From Branchiostoma floridae (taxonomy: Eukaryota > Chordata > Leptocardii > Amphioxiformes > Branchiostomatidae), in assembly GCF_000003815.2 (NCBI RefSeq), contig NC_049981.1:29119415-29168315 (forward strand): a stretch of DNA of 48,901 nt, given 5' to 3'. The position numbers and the translations under genes are program-made. The notes beneath the pieces were generated by a model. The model saw nothing but the letters and a program-made list of their open reading frames with translations. It was not told where the DNA came from and ran no database searches. This document shows, piece after piece, positions 9,701 through 19,829 of this stretch (positions are counted from its first letter, which is position 1; each line of letters starts with the position of its first letter).

Positions 9701-12700
9701 TACTGTAATTCTTGAAATTCTCGCGTCTGGAAATTATAGCGTTTTGTGGAAAATGGAGTAACTCGCGTCACTTGATTTTAGCGTTGTGAAGGAGGCGCTA
9801 AATTTTCAGTCGGATGTGTGAAAAAATAGCATGAATATTACCAAAACCCTCGGTCGTTTACATGTCTAAAGTCCGAAAAATACATGACTAGAAATAACAT
9901 ACACATACATACTTGTGAGGGACGTCAGCGAATCTCGAATCGGCCACGCATTCGATCAAAAAGACGTTTCTGGAAGAAGTCGCCCGCCATGGAACGAACA
10001 AGATCGCAAAATTTTCACGCAAAAAAACATCGCCAGACTTCAAGGTTGCCGACCTCGATGCGGCGCCGCAGAAATAACTTTGTGAGAACCATGCGGCGCA
10101 CGGTCGGCGCCATTTTGAAACTTGATTGTTGTTGTTTGTACGCTTGGGTGGCGGCGGATTCTTGTAATGAGGGTTTGATTCCGAATTGTTCGTAGCTCAC
10201 AAAAAACACGCCTTACATATTGCGCTTTGACGCTATGAATTTGACTGTATTTCTGCCTAGAAATTCGTAGATTTACACCAAATATTCCGTAGTGGCTCTG
10301 TATTTTTTTCTGCGACGACATTTTTGCTGTTGTTGTCTGCACGCTAAGATGACGCGGACATTTTCTTGTGTAACATCGTAGCACAACGTGAACTTCGTAA
10401 CTGTTTTGTATATTTTATGGACAAACTTCTAAATCGTAGCGTAGAATAATATTGATAAATACGATTGTGTAAACATGCAGCTCAGCTCGTAACGAATTTG
10501 TGTTGTTTGCGTCAGCATGCTTTCACTGCATTTTGTAAAAGAAATGACGACAAACTTTCCATTTAAATATATGTTTTATTTCTTGAAACGAAACTTTTTG
10601 GCACATCAAAGGCCGGCCGACATCCATCATTGCGTAGCGACCGACAGGCCCGTAGCAACCGGCTCCGCTGGGTGCCATGCCGGCGGCGGGCGCGCGTGAC
10701 TTTTGCATCTCATTAGCACCATATATGGAGGCCCACTGCCGACAATATCCGCGAGGTTTAGACGGACCTGACATCAAGCTCCTACGGGTGGCGGCAATTG
10801 TAGGGCCGGCCGCTAGGGGCTTGATTTTAGTCAGGCTACCTAAGAATGCACTTTAAAAGTCTTTTTAAACTCAAAATCATCAAAAACTCTGCACCATGGA
10901 AGGTGAATGCCCCCAGACCCCCCTACAATAGTCACTTTAATACCGCGACTCACCAATAAGTTTGGACTCCCTATTATAAATCCTAGCTAAAAGCCTGATT
11001 GTAGCTGGCCAAATTTGAACATGAATAACAATTATATCTTTATAGGTGAGTGGGCTAACTGTCATCAAGTCTCCACCAGGATGCCTAACCCTCGCCTGAC
11101 AGGAAACAACAGACAGGGCTTGAAATACCACCTGCATATGCAGGTTAGTGCAGATAAAATTGGAGCTGTGCAGGTATTTCTGGTGTCTACCTGCACCTAA
11201 CCTGCACTGATCCATATAATACTGGGTTTTATACATATTAATGTCCTGTGATGTAGGTGTATTTTGATTGTTATAATATTAGCTGTATTGACTGTTACAA
11301 TGTACCAGCAATAAAGTATAACAGAAAAAAAGCAATTATGGTTCCTGAACAATTTTAGTTTGATCCATACTTCCTAAATTCAGAGTGGCGCAGGTAAAAT
11401 TTGTCTGGTGCAGGTAATTTTCAATGTTACCTGCACCAGTGCAGGTATGCAGAAAAAAGTATTTCGAGCCCTGACAGATGATAAACCGGATAGTTGTGTT
11501 TGAGTGTGTGAGGTCACATGGCTGTCTAAAATATCTGAACTCTAAACAGTTTCTCATCTACAGCAACTAAGGTAGAGTAAGGTGTGATAAAGGAGTCAGT
11601 TGAAGAGGGCAATCATACCAGTCCTGCTTTTATTTGATAGACTGAGAGGAAGAAAACTTGGTGCAGTTATTACACGTAACTACTTGTCAGGTTACTTATT
11701 CTGATTATTCACTGAAATACAAGTACCTACTTTTTACTTATTAAAAATACTTAAAAATACAGATAGGAGACTAATATGGTGACAGTCGCACCAATGCTGT
11801 CACATGTTACCTACCTACACACTCGCTCCCAGCCAAGTCCACCAGCTGTAGTTTAGTCTTGAAACAGTTTATCGGCGTGGGTGGTCTGGCTGGCGACGGT
11901 GACCGTGACCTCGTCTTGCTGTGCATGTGGTGTGGGATTGGGGAGGGGGAGGACGGTACGGGAAGCGTTCGCCTGCCACGTTCACTCTTCGGTGGCGCTG
12001 ACTGGGGGACTACAGGTGATACAGAATTATACAACCTTAGTTACTAACACAACAAAATGGACTTTTCAGTAAATTTCTACAACCAACAATATACAAAGTA
12101 AAATGTAGTAGAAATAGTTAGTACTGATATTAGATATCATTTATGACTAATACTAATGGCACCTATTTGCGCATTGTGTAGAGATTATCACATCCTTAAA
12201 CATATCATTTAAATCCTTCTTTGTGACCCAAGCATTTGGTGGTCTGGAAATTTAAAGTCAACTTGTCTGTCAGCACTTGTTACATTTGTCGCATGAATTT
12301 TCAGCAAGCTGTGACAGAACCAACTGCCGACAAGGATTTAAGACAGCCTTTTCTGTAACAGGACAGATGAATTTGCACAACTGTCACAAGAATGCCCTCA
12401 GTTTGCGATCGTATGCTGATTGTACAATGAATGTGCCTGGAAATGGAAAAAGCAAACTCACCAGCAAACACGTTATAGTCAGTTATAGGCGAGGTGGGCG
12501 TGACGACACCACTGTTCACGGTTACGGTCAGCGTGACGATGAGATGCGAGCGGCTGGAGTGGGAGTGGATGAGGGTCGCGTCCTCGGCGCGGTGTTTCAT
12601 CCCGTACTGCACCAGCTCCATAACCTGCTGTACACCCTCAACAGTCCTACACAGGTAGGAGGAACAACATTTGTCTCAGTTTTATATCAAAAGGGGAGAT

Positions 12701-15700
12701 ATATGAAGCTACCTGTGTCCGAGAGGTTTTGTAAATATAGCTGCCCCTCAAATGCTGTGGAAGACGAGAGTCATTTTATCACTAATTGTTCTTTTTATGA
12801 TGATATAAGAAACCAACTATTTATGAGTGTATCCAAAATACACGCTTACTTTCCAACTATTCCTGACAATGAAAAATCAATCTTAAATCAATATTAAAAT
12901 CAAAGAACCCACACATTATAAAAGAAGTGGGTAAATTCGTCTTCCACTGCCTAAAGAGAAGAAGTCTAACCCAACAAAACCAGTATAATGTACACTAGCA
13001 TAGCATAGTCATAGAATGTAGTTCCTAGCACCTTTGTATTTTCCTTATTTTACATGTTGTTTGTACCTGCAATTAGCCCTAGGGCAAGAACTTGCAATAA
13101 ACATATATATCAAAGGTAAGTTAAAGGTAGTCTCATAGCTTTTTTGAGTATTTTCTTAGATTGTTTAGATCATAAATCCATACAAGGACTGTGCTCATTT
13201 AAACACAACACAGCATAGATGAATAGTTTATTTACATTCTGGACATGTTTTTAAGCTAAATGGCTGACTTGAATGCTATGTTGATGAACACAAAACTGTC
13301 TTAACAAAATATCCATCAATGTACAGTAGACCAAGCACTGATAGCCACAAAGCAGCTGTAGGATCAATAACTTTGGTATAGATCTTACCTGTATGTGAGA
13401 GAGGGAACATCAAGTGAACCGTCACCAGCTGTCAGCACGTCGTGTTTCCTGTCGTCTCCCCCTAACAAGTCCCTGATATCGTTGTTGTAGATTTCCACCA
13501 CGGACACTTCTACCGTGTGGGTGTCAGGGGGCTTCTCGGCAAGCAGTCTGTGTGACGTGTATCATAAAAACAATGCCTAAAGACCAGGTATACCTTTGCG
13601 CACAAAGTTTTAAAGAGTGAACATATGTGTAGTCAGATTCATATCTTTCTCTCTGTTTTACCTTGCATTGTTCTTACTTTAAAATGTTTGAGAATCAAGG
13701 AAATGTGTCGGTGTGACCGATACAACAAGATATTGAAAGCCCATCAGTAGTTTCCTTCCAGATTGACACATTAACATAAGCTCTAAGGAAAAAGAGATAG
13801 AGGCATGAGGTTACACAAGTTTGTCTGTTGTTGCTGACCTGAAGAGTTCCCTCGTAGCTTTAGGAATGACCCCTTCTTGTGGATTGTGGTGTTCCTCGTC
13901 ATGATAGCCATAGTCTTTAGACTGTGGAGGGCCCAACATTGTGTGGGTCTTCCCACTCCCTGTCTGCCCATAGGCCATGATACACACATTGTACCTAAAA
14001 TACAAATATCCAGAATGGTAAACTGTTAGAAAAAATCATAACCTACACTTGCATACTGCTATATATTCTACCTAGATATGTAGCTGTTTTTGGCCTTTGA
14101 TGCAATCAGAGTATAGTGGAAGGATAGCCTGGTGCCTGTATGAAGTCTTAGCTATGAACTGGCAAAAGTAGACTTTCTTTATGTGGAATTTCTAAAATTA
14201 GATGCTGATGAATGTCAGCTGTACAGGTTGACAAATCAAGATTCAGAAAAATTGTCACGTGTAACACTAAAAGCTACAATAAGATCTTAAACAGGTCTAG
14301 AATGGCAAATGTACACATACCGGAGACCTGCATTTGAACTGTGTACCAAATGTATCTTGTTAATACATTCATTTCTATTGAATTGTATGAATGAATAAAA
14401 GGCTTCTAATGTAACATTCATCTTTGTTACAACGAGTAAGATTCAGCACTTACCCATCCAACAGTGACGTCAAGAGAGGTTGAACCTCCTCAAACACTGC
14501 ATCCTGACATTCCAGAGGGGCGTATACTCTAGATACAGCAAAACAAGCAAACATTTACAAACAGTCATGGCAAACAAAAATGTCAGGGTTGAACAAGTTT
14601 TCTAAAATCCACTTGTCCTATCGGGCAAGCACAATAAAAATGTACTTGCCCGAACCGATTTTTCACTTGCCCAAAATTCAAATGTCACTGTTACTAGTAT
14701 ATGCATTTTCACTTCCAGCAATGGAATTCTCTGTAGACAATTGCTTGATGTCATGACTGTAAAAAGTAACAAGTATATCAAAATTGAACTCAAATCAATG
14801 GAAAAATCTTACTTGCCCAATCGGACAAGTGGGGTAGGACATGCACTTGCCCGAACAGCACTTTCACTTGCCCTGGACAATAGGGCTAGTGGACTTGTTT
14901 ATCCCTGAATGTACATCCCATCCTATTGAAAGCAGAATGACATTCTTTGGTGTGACGTAGGCTGTTTGTGTGTGATGCCACAGATGCCATGCTGGTTGAA
15001 GGAATCTGTCTGGCATATTTTGCAGTGTATTATGTCTCAATTATGTATGTACATTCCTGGTATTCAAATTTACCAGCTAACTTCCTGTTTCACCCATCCA
15101 GCAATGCAGCCGTATTCCGCATGTTTAAGTGTAAACAGTTGTGGGGCCGCGAAGCACAGTGGTAGTGTATTCGGCCCGTGACCGAGAGGTCGCCGATTCG
15201 AATCCGCCTGCCGTGTTGCCGGTCTTGTGCCCTTGGGAAAGGCACTTTACACGACTTTCCTCACTTTACTCAAGTGAAAAATGAGTCATCCCTCGGATAG
15301 GACGTTAAATGGAGGTCCCGTGTATGGGGAGAGTCACACCCCACGCACGTTAAAGAACCCCCACACGTGCGATGGTGCGGTGTGCGTTGGTGCAAATCCT
15401 TCTGTCGGGAGTTGGTAAATCACTTCAAATCACACGGATGGAGGCCTGGCGAACCTCTGTCTCGTATCAGCCACATGGTGATCTACATCATTCACCCGGA
15501 CGGGTGTGTCACCCCGTAAGGGGCGGTATAACCCATCGTGTGCGAACATCTGCGAACATGTACAGGGTTAGCCCTTGACAATAGCCTACGGCTAGTTGGG
15601 CAGCCCTGGCTGTTTGTTAACAAACAGCTGAACAAATAAATAAAATAAAAGACATTTTTCACAGATCAGGGGTCTTACCTCTCATATTCAAAAGCCTTGG

Positions 15701-18700
15701 TGCCCTGTCCGGGTCTACTACTGGCTTTCACAACAACAGTTTCCTGAAGAATAAAAAAGGTCCATTCAACAGATTTGGTAACAGCTCAACAGAGTGCCTT
15801 ACAAAATGAATTCTCATTTTAGATACTATCAATAAATATAGCAATGTAGACAGGTGGGTACAATCTGACACATACCTCAAAAGATACACAATATAACAGA
15901 GTATGTGAATATATTTGTCCATGATAGATAATCATAATGATGATTATGCATCTTCCATAGATCAACCATTTGTAAGGAGAAATCTTTAATTAAAATCACC
16001 CCCTTATCTTAAGGCCATGTTGATTTGATTATATGGATGACATCCGCGCTCGCACCAATTTTCGGCCGTTTTCAAAAAAAAAAAGAAGTTTTTGACCACA
16101 CAATAAATTGTGTAAAGCAGCTGTAAAATGAGCACAAATATTCCGTAGATTGAAAAAAAAGTATCAGAAAACAGTAGTATGTCCATTTTGTATGTCCATT
16201 TTGTAATTGGCGAAACTTGTTCCTCTGTTTTTCCAGGTCTGTTTTTTTCGGATTGGTCCAAGAAGAAAAAAAATGTCTTGCATCCGTATAGTGTACTGGT
16301 CCCTACACCTAACTGTTGGTATACCATACTATGTGTGTTTAGTCCTATGTTCAACCTTCATGGCCACTTTGATTTCATACTGGAGGCAACTTTTTTTTTT
16401 GGCCAAACTTTTTTTTTATTCGCTCGCTCGCATCAGTTTTGGAGTTCCCAGAGGATGTCATCCATATAATCAAATCAACATGGCCTAATAAGCAAACAAT
16501 AAGGATTACTACTTACATCATCAACGACATGTACAACTTGTTCTGACAATGTTCCCTGTCTGAAAACAAACAAACAAACAAACATAAACAAGACAGCACT
16601 CGGCTCATGTACAAGGCCATCATAACAAACTGCAAAATGAAAATGAAACCTAATAAAAATTGTACAATGCAGTTACTACATTATAGCAGTTAAGGTGACA
16701 TATATGTCATGTCTTATAGAGAACAAACTCTTTACCTTCCAAGAGTACTTGTTTCGTCACTTCCAGTGTCAAAATCCATCAGCGGTCGGACACGACAATG
16801 TACGCGGATGTTCCCCCGTAGTTCTACCAGCGTGTTGTGTAGCATCTGCCTCCGTTTCTTCTCCCGTGCGTGCCGCTCATTCGCAGTCACAAGCGAGACT
16901 TCCAGCTCCTGAATTCTCTTTTGCAAGCCTGGGTTAGAACACAGTACATAATTACATTATAGAAAATTAAGGTGAATAGGTGGCGAATGTGCAGATTGGC
17001 ACATTGCTACGACAAATCTGTTTTTTACCACATCTTACAGAGATTGGCGGAGAGGTGGGCAGTGGGCATCACTCCATCAACAAATTAGGAAAGTCATGTA
17101 AACTGCCTTTTCCCAAAGCAAAACATTGGGGCGTGTCAAAATATTGAACCCGGAACCTATTGGTTCTGAGCCAAATGCTCTAACCGTTATGCCACATTGA
17201 CACACCTACGTATACCAGGACACAGTGTGTAAGGTGTAGTTATACTTCCAATTATCAAACGTATGTCACAGAAGTAATATAAATACATGCGTCTTCTCAA
17301 ATGCTCTGATTTTTTTTCAATCAAACTTCAAAGATATAGAAAATGTTTATGTACACTATACCTTCCAGTCCTCGGTTCTCAGACAGGAACATCCTCTGTA
17401 CTTTGAGAGTTTGTCTCTTGAAACCCTCTAACATGAGGGCCATTTCTGGTGGCATCTGTCTCATGGCTGCCTTCATTGTACCCAAGTCCTGCTTCAGAAC
17501 CTGAAAAGAAAAATTTACTTATTGAATGATTCTCTTGTTTTATATATCCTTCAGTTAAGTTCAGAGGACTTACAATACCTACTGTTAAGGTGCAATTTAT
17601 GGATTATGAATATAGTAAAGTAAAGCTTAGAATAAACCAGTAACCTTGTGGTTCATACATGGAACCGCTTACCAATCTTAGTAGACCACTGGAGGGCTCA
17701 AAATACTTCTTTTGTTATCTGTAACTGCAAATTAGAGAAATACTGTGCAAAATTGTAGTTGGTACTTGAGCAGCACTACTGAATACTGTAAATGCATTTA
17801 AGTTCGCGGGGATTTAATTTCGCGGTAGCGGGAAAAAGGAATTTTCGCGGTGGTTTTAATTTTGCGGTAGCACCATGCACTGTAGCATCTTAATGCCCTG
17901 GAAAAATGTTCGCGATGGTTTTAAATTCGCGGTGAAATGGCCAACGCGAAAACCGCGAACATAAATCCACTGCGAACATTTCTGCATTTACAGTATTAGA
18001 CAAGACTAAACACTGTGCTGCATTGATGACCTTGACTTGTTTGGACAGCTCCAGCAGCTCCTGTGACACCCTCTCCTTGTAGTCATGGTCCAGTTTGATC
18101 ATCTGCAGAAGTCGGGTACTTTTCTGTCGCTCATGTTGAGCACTTCCCTGGCACTGGGGAGAAAAATATGAGTTATGAAATCTCAAAATGAAGACTTGTG
18201 TTCTAGACAACATCAGTCATTCAGAATATTTGACAGAATTTTTTTTTGTTTCTCATGACAAAATCTATGCCCATGGGTTTTCTAAGAGGACAGGAAAAAA
18301 TGAAGTACAGCACTTGCTAGGGTTTCCAAGGATTATATTATGATGTAAGTAGAGTTTGAGCACTCACTTGTGCCAACTTGAGATACAGCATGGCATTTTC
18401 TGTTTCCAATGCTGCAATACGCTCATCTCTTTGCTGCAGGAAGGAGCGACAGAGTTATTATAATTCATATACAACATTTGCTTTAACAACTGTTACTAGA
18501 CATCTCTGTATGGCCAATTTTCAATAAAATCCATCTGCTATCACATGTCTTCTTCTTCTGTTTTTGGGTGGGGGTATTAGAGGTACTCTTTGTGTGGAGG
18601 GGGTGGTCACTTAGTTTTGTACTTTGTACATTGTTATGTGTATGGAAGAAAGAGTCAGCCCAACTCCAGTCGCCACCCTATAGTTGCTGAGTTGGGTCAC

Positions 18701-18965
18701 GGTCGTGATTGATACCCATAACAGTGTTTGAGAATTATAAATGTTGAGTGTCAGACTGGAAAAATCTACCACAAGGGTGATAAACTGTAACTTTCAATGC
18801 AGAAATTTGTAACTTTGTACTTAACATAATTTACCCAGACCAATAGACCAATGTTTTTTTTTAATCAAATACTAAAATAGAAAGTAATACACTCACCCTA
18901 ATTGTCCGCTCACTTCTTTTCACCTTCTCCTGAAGAAAGTCTGATGTATCCACTCCAAGAGGCAT
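6744..18965 (-). CDS. KIF25: Kinesin-14 motor protein, KIF25 orthologue (15 exons)
   Basis: Coding exons, 5' to 3' on the minus strand: 18897-18965, 18368-18433, 18031-18147, 17362-17500, 16736-16928, 16517-16559, 15679-15743, 14454-14528, 13839-13994, 13389-13547, 12462-12646, 11815-12009, 8979-9033, 8047-8147, 6744-6943. They total 1818 nt (605 codons plus stop) with every junction in phase. Residues 1 to ~165 look like coiled coil. The kinesin-14 neck/motor junction [13 protein letters not shown] lies at ~167-179, the P-loop GQTGSGKT at 265-272, switch I SSRSH at 391-395 and switch II DLAGSE at 480-485. The tail [13 protein letters not shown] matches vertebrate KIF25 closely. The position of the motor after the coiled coil implies a minus-end-directed microtubule motor. 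Human KIF25 (384 aa, as I recall it) lacks this N-terminus and has less canonical motifs. A Ser/Pro/Arg-rich insert lies at ~425-470. The start is the first ATG of exon 1, with no upstream in-frame exon proven. Confidence 0.93.
7197..7554. mobile_element. hAT-like MITE in KIF25 intron 14
   Basis: Ends read CAGGGCTTGAAATAC and GTATTTCGGGCCCTG. The element is flanked by the exact 7 bp repeat CTTGTAC (7190-7196, 7555-7561). The interior repeats CAACCTG and ACTTGCCC motifs. The ends match the family at 11114 and 38386, but those have 5 bp duplications, so the exact relationship is unclear. Confidence 0.7.
8167..8605. repeat. 36 bp minisatellite split by a transposon
   Basis: TCACTATGGAATACATAC plus ATACATGTACTGACGATG is repeated about three times: at 8167, at 8203 (interrupted at 8220), and resuming after 8559. 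Removing the inserted element together with one CATAC restores a perfect unit. Confidence 0.75.
8221..8559. mobile_element. 5-bp-TSD hAT-like MITE, copy 1
   Basis: Ends are CAGGGTTGGACAAGT and TTGTCCAACCCTG, and the interior repeats GGGCAAGTG. The flanking repeat is CATAC on each side, and excising it restores the surrounding 36 bp minisatellite, which confirms a 5 bp target duplication. A related copy lies inverted at 14584-14906. The short ORFs inside are not real genes. Confidence 0.8.
8732..8967. mobile_element. TA-flanked MITE in KIF25 intron 13
   Basis: Ends read ATGATAAGTTTTTAAGAC and its reverse complement, with TA on each side. This is the duplication expected of Tc1/mariner-type elements. 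The right end lies only a few bases from the exon 13 donor. No coding frame is present. Confidence 0.65.
9350..10838. mobile_element. TAGCCTG-ended element with 10 bp TSD
   Basis: Starts TAGCCTGTGTTTACAC and ends AGTCAGGCTA, flanked by the 10 bp repeat CCTAAGAATG on both sides (9340-9349, 10839-10848). The empty site survives as CCTTAGAATG, on the reverse strand, in the related host copy at ~37600. It contains a GC-rich segment and a 40-codon frame at 9593 but no transposase. The 9-10 bp duplication is typical of MULE-type elements; that assignment is inference. Confidence 0.8.
9593..9715 (+). CDS. 40-codon helicase-like leader inside element
   Basis: ATG in a CpG-rich context opens a 40-residue frame whose end reads [14 protein letters not shown]. 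This resembles the Q-motif region at the start of RecQ-type helicase domains (the LKPxQxEAI pattern). The frame then stops, with a possible splice donor TACT|GTAATT just before the stop. It may be the first exon of a gene carried by the autonomous parent element or captured from the host. The similarity is short and the assignment weak. Confidence 0.35.
   Translation: MATDSTTPEFRNVLQTVCADFGSPWPLKPLQEETIKYCNS
11114..11473. mobile_element. 5-bp-TSD hAT-like MITE (CAGGGCTTGAAATAC)
   Basis: Ends CAGGGCTTGAAATACC and GTATTTCGAGCCCTG are flanked by ACAGA (11109-11113, 11474-11478). The interior has CTGCATATGCAGG near the left end and TGCAGGTA steps. Sister copies lie at 38386-38721 and, truncated by a gap, at 39591-39826. 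It sits in KIF25 intron 12. Confidence 0.8.
11815..12009 (-). CDS. KIF25: KIF25 exon 12: Pro/Ser loop and switch II
   Basis: A Ser/Pro/Arg-rich stretch of about 50 residues ([23 protein letters not shown]) leads into [13 protein letters not shown]. It is an unusually long loop before switch II. From memory, human KIF25 also has a long divergent loop here, so this supports orthology. The donor is GTAGGT, with a second possible donor 4 bases downstream; the first keeps frame with exon 13. Confidence 0.9.
12462..12646 (-). CDS. KIF25: KIF25 exon 11: switch I exon
   Basis: Encodes [17 protein letters not shown] and then [15 protein letters not shown], the switch I region of the motor. The acceptor is close to the truncated 5' end of a retrotransposon fragment on the opposite strand (~12660-13111), so little native intron remains upstream of the acceptor. 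Confidence 0.93.
12660..13111 (+). mobile_element. Non-LTR retrotransposon 3' fragment
   Basis: An open frame ending at 12897 reads [15 protein letters not shown] then [11 protein letters not shown], the Cys/His pattern found near the C-terminus of many marine-invertebrate LINE polyproteins. A 3' UTR follows, with the stem GCAATTAGCCCTAGGGC and a terminal AATAAACATATATAT. It is 5'-truncated and inserted antisense to KIF25, close to the exon 11 acceptor. The reading frame upstream of ~12650 on this strand is only the antisense of exon 11. Confidence 0.7.
13839..13994 (-). CDS. KIF25: KIF25 exon 9: P-loop exon
   Basis: Encodes [19 protein letters not shown] followed by a variable loop and a [12 protein letters not shown] segment. 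It holds the Walker A nucleotide-binding loop of the kinesin motor. It enters and leaves in phase 2 (acceptor TTTTAG, donor GTCAGC). Confidence 0.95.
14584..14906. mobile_element. 5-bp-TSD hAT-like MITE, copy 2
   Basis: Inverted relative of the element at 8221-8559. Ends CAGGGTTGAACAAGT and ACTTGTTTATCCCTG are flanked by AATGT (14579-14583, 14907-14911). The interior has GGGCAAG and CTTGCCC repeats. It lies in KIF25 intron 7. Confidence 0.8.
15143..15650 (+). mobile_element. tRNA-derived SINE
   Basis: The head is tRNA-like: AAGCACAGTGGTAGTG resembles an A box and GATTCGAATCC matches the B-box consensus. A central domain follows, containing TTGTGCCCTTGGGAAAGGC and GACGTTAAATGG, similar to the conserved cores shared by marine-animal SINEs. 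The tail is AAATAAATAAAATAAAA. It is not a functional tRNA: the head has no clean acceptor stem. It lies in KIF25 intron 7. Confidence 0.8.
16013..16485. mobile_element. Harbinger-type MITE with perfect 32 bp TIRs
   Basis: Ends start GGCCATGTTGATTTGATT and are perfect inverted repeats to about 32 bp. They are flanked by TAA (16010-16012, 16486-16488). The 473 bp interior carries poly-A and poly-T tracts and no coding frame. Perfect termini suggest recent insertion. It lies in KIF25 intron 6. Confidence 0.85.
17786..17993. mobile_element. TA-flanked MITE with TTCGCGG repeats
   Basis: Ends CTGTAAATGCA and TGCATTTACAG with TA on each side (17784-17785, 17994-17995). The interior repeats TTCGCGGTGG-type motifs on both strands. 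It is a mariner-like non-autonomous element in KIF25 intron 3, 36 bp from the exon 3 donor. Confidence 0.75.
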
Positions 18966-19615
18966 CTTTAGGCTTCAGACTTAGCTGGTACGCCACTTGA
19001 TGCTGACAAAGCTTACTCTTGGATCACTGATTAAAGTGCCATCAGATAACGTTAGCTGGTGGGGAATGGTATTTGATTTGTAAGACAACTAGTTGTAGAA
19101 AGATATCAAACGTTAATAGTCTATACAACAATAAAGTACAACTGTCTTTTCAACAGTTTTGTTAAAATCACAGGAAACGTGATAGTACATACAGATGCAT
19201 AAGGAGATGGTCCCATCCGTTTTTTTTTTGTTTTTTTTTGTAAACAAGGCAATAAAAAATTACTTCGCAGAAGGACGTGGAGATTGTCTTCTCTTAGGAC
19301 TCCATAAAACTGCATCTAAGTGCCATAGCTTCACGCGGCAAATTTTGAAGTAATCTGTGTGCATCTTAGGCTTGTGAAGTATCTTAATCAAAACTTCGTG
19401 CGATAGGGTTTTCTTGATTTGTTTCGACTAAGAAATCATCATGGACGCAAACGCCCCCCTCCCCCAATTTTGGACCATCACTAGCTAAAAGTCACAAAAG
19501 CTTCAACCCCCGATCGGTTTACGTAAATCATACCTACTTGATGAGCACTCAACTATACCAAAGACATATATAGAGACTATGGCTGCGTTTCAGCTCAGCT
19601 AGGATAGAAATAAAC
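18966..19615. other. KIF25 upstream region
   Basis: Probable 5' UTR and promoter of KIF25 on the minus strand. No TATA box, upstream in-frame coding exon or repeat was identified. There is a poly-T tract near 19220. Confidence 0.4.
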
Positions 19616-19829
19616 TCACTCTTCTGTCAGAAGTAACGATGTAAACTCGCTAGCGTCGAAAATCGTCATGGCGCCTGGGCAGACCACTCTCGTTCCCAGA
19701 GTTCTCTGGTTCATCTCCAAGCAGATGTTAGGTAGAAAATCTTTACGTTTTTTTGACCGGCCATTTTTTCCGGTCTGTTCTCCACGGCTCTGTGAATTGC
19801 CATAAATGTGCTTGTAACTTGAAGACGAT
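19616..19829 (-). CDS. Unassigned exon-like reading frame
   Basis: On the minus strand an open stretch of ~71 codons runs from an acceptor-like TTTCCTATTCGTAG to a donor GA|GTGAGT. It reads NQRTLGTRVVCPGAMTIF near the end. Splice signals on both sides make it look like a real internal exon, but I recognise no family and could not join it in frame to KIF25 exon 1. It may be a 5' exon of KIF25, a separate gene, or chance. Confidence 0.3.

Larger units (their letters stand above)
9131..10997. mobile_element. hAT-type MITE carrying a nested insertion
   Basis: The left end CAGGCTTTAAGCCAGGCATG and right end TAGCTAAAAGCCTG are flanked by the exact 8 bp duplication ATTGTAGC (9123-9130, 10998-11005). 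The family is the same as 37462-37815, in opposite orientation. The copy is split by the 1489 bp element 9350-10838. Without that and its 10 bp duplication the host element is about 368 bp, close to the 354 bp of the intact copy. It lies in KIF25 intron 12. Confidence 0.88.

Noticed and set aside
9131-10997. Two separate unrelated repeats at 9131-9349 and 10839-10997
   Set aside because: Shared 8 bp flanks (ATTGTAGC) and continuity with 37462-37815 show they are halves of one split element.
12277-12897. A 206-codon plus-strand protein
   Set aside because: Its first half is the antisense of KIF25 exon 11; only the last ~75 codons are a real LINE C-terminus.
15143-15215. A functional tRNA gene
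   Set aside because: A and B boxes are present but there is no acceptor stem or clean cloverleaf, and it continues into a SINE body and A-rich tail.
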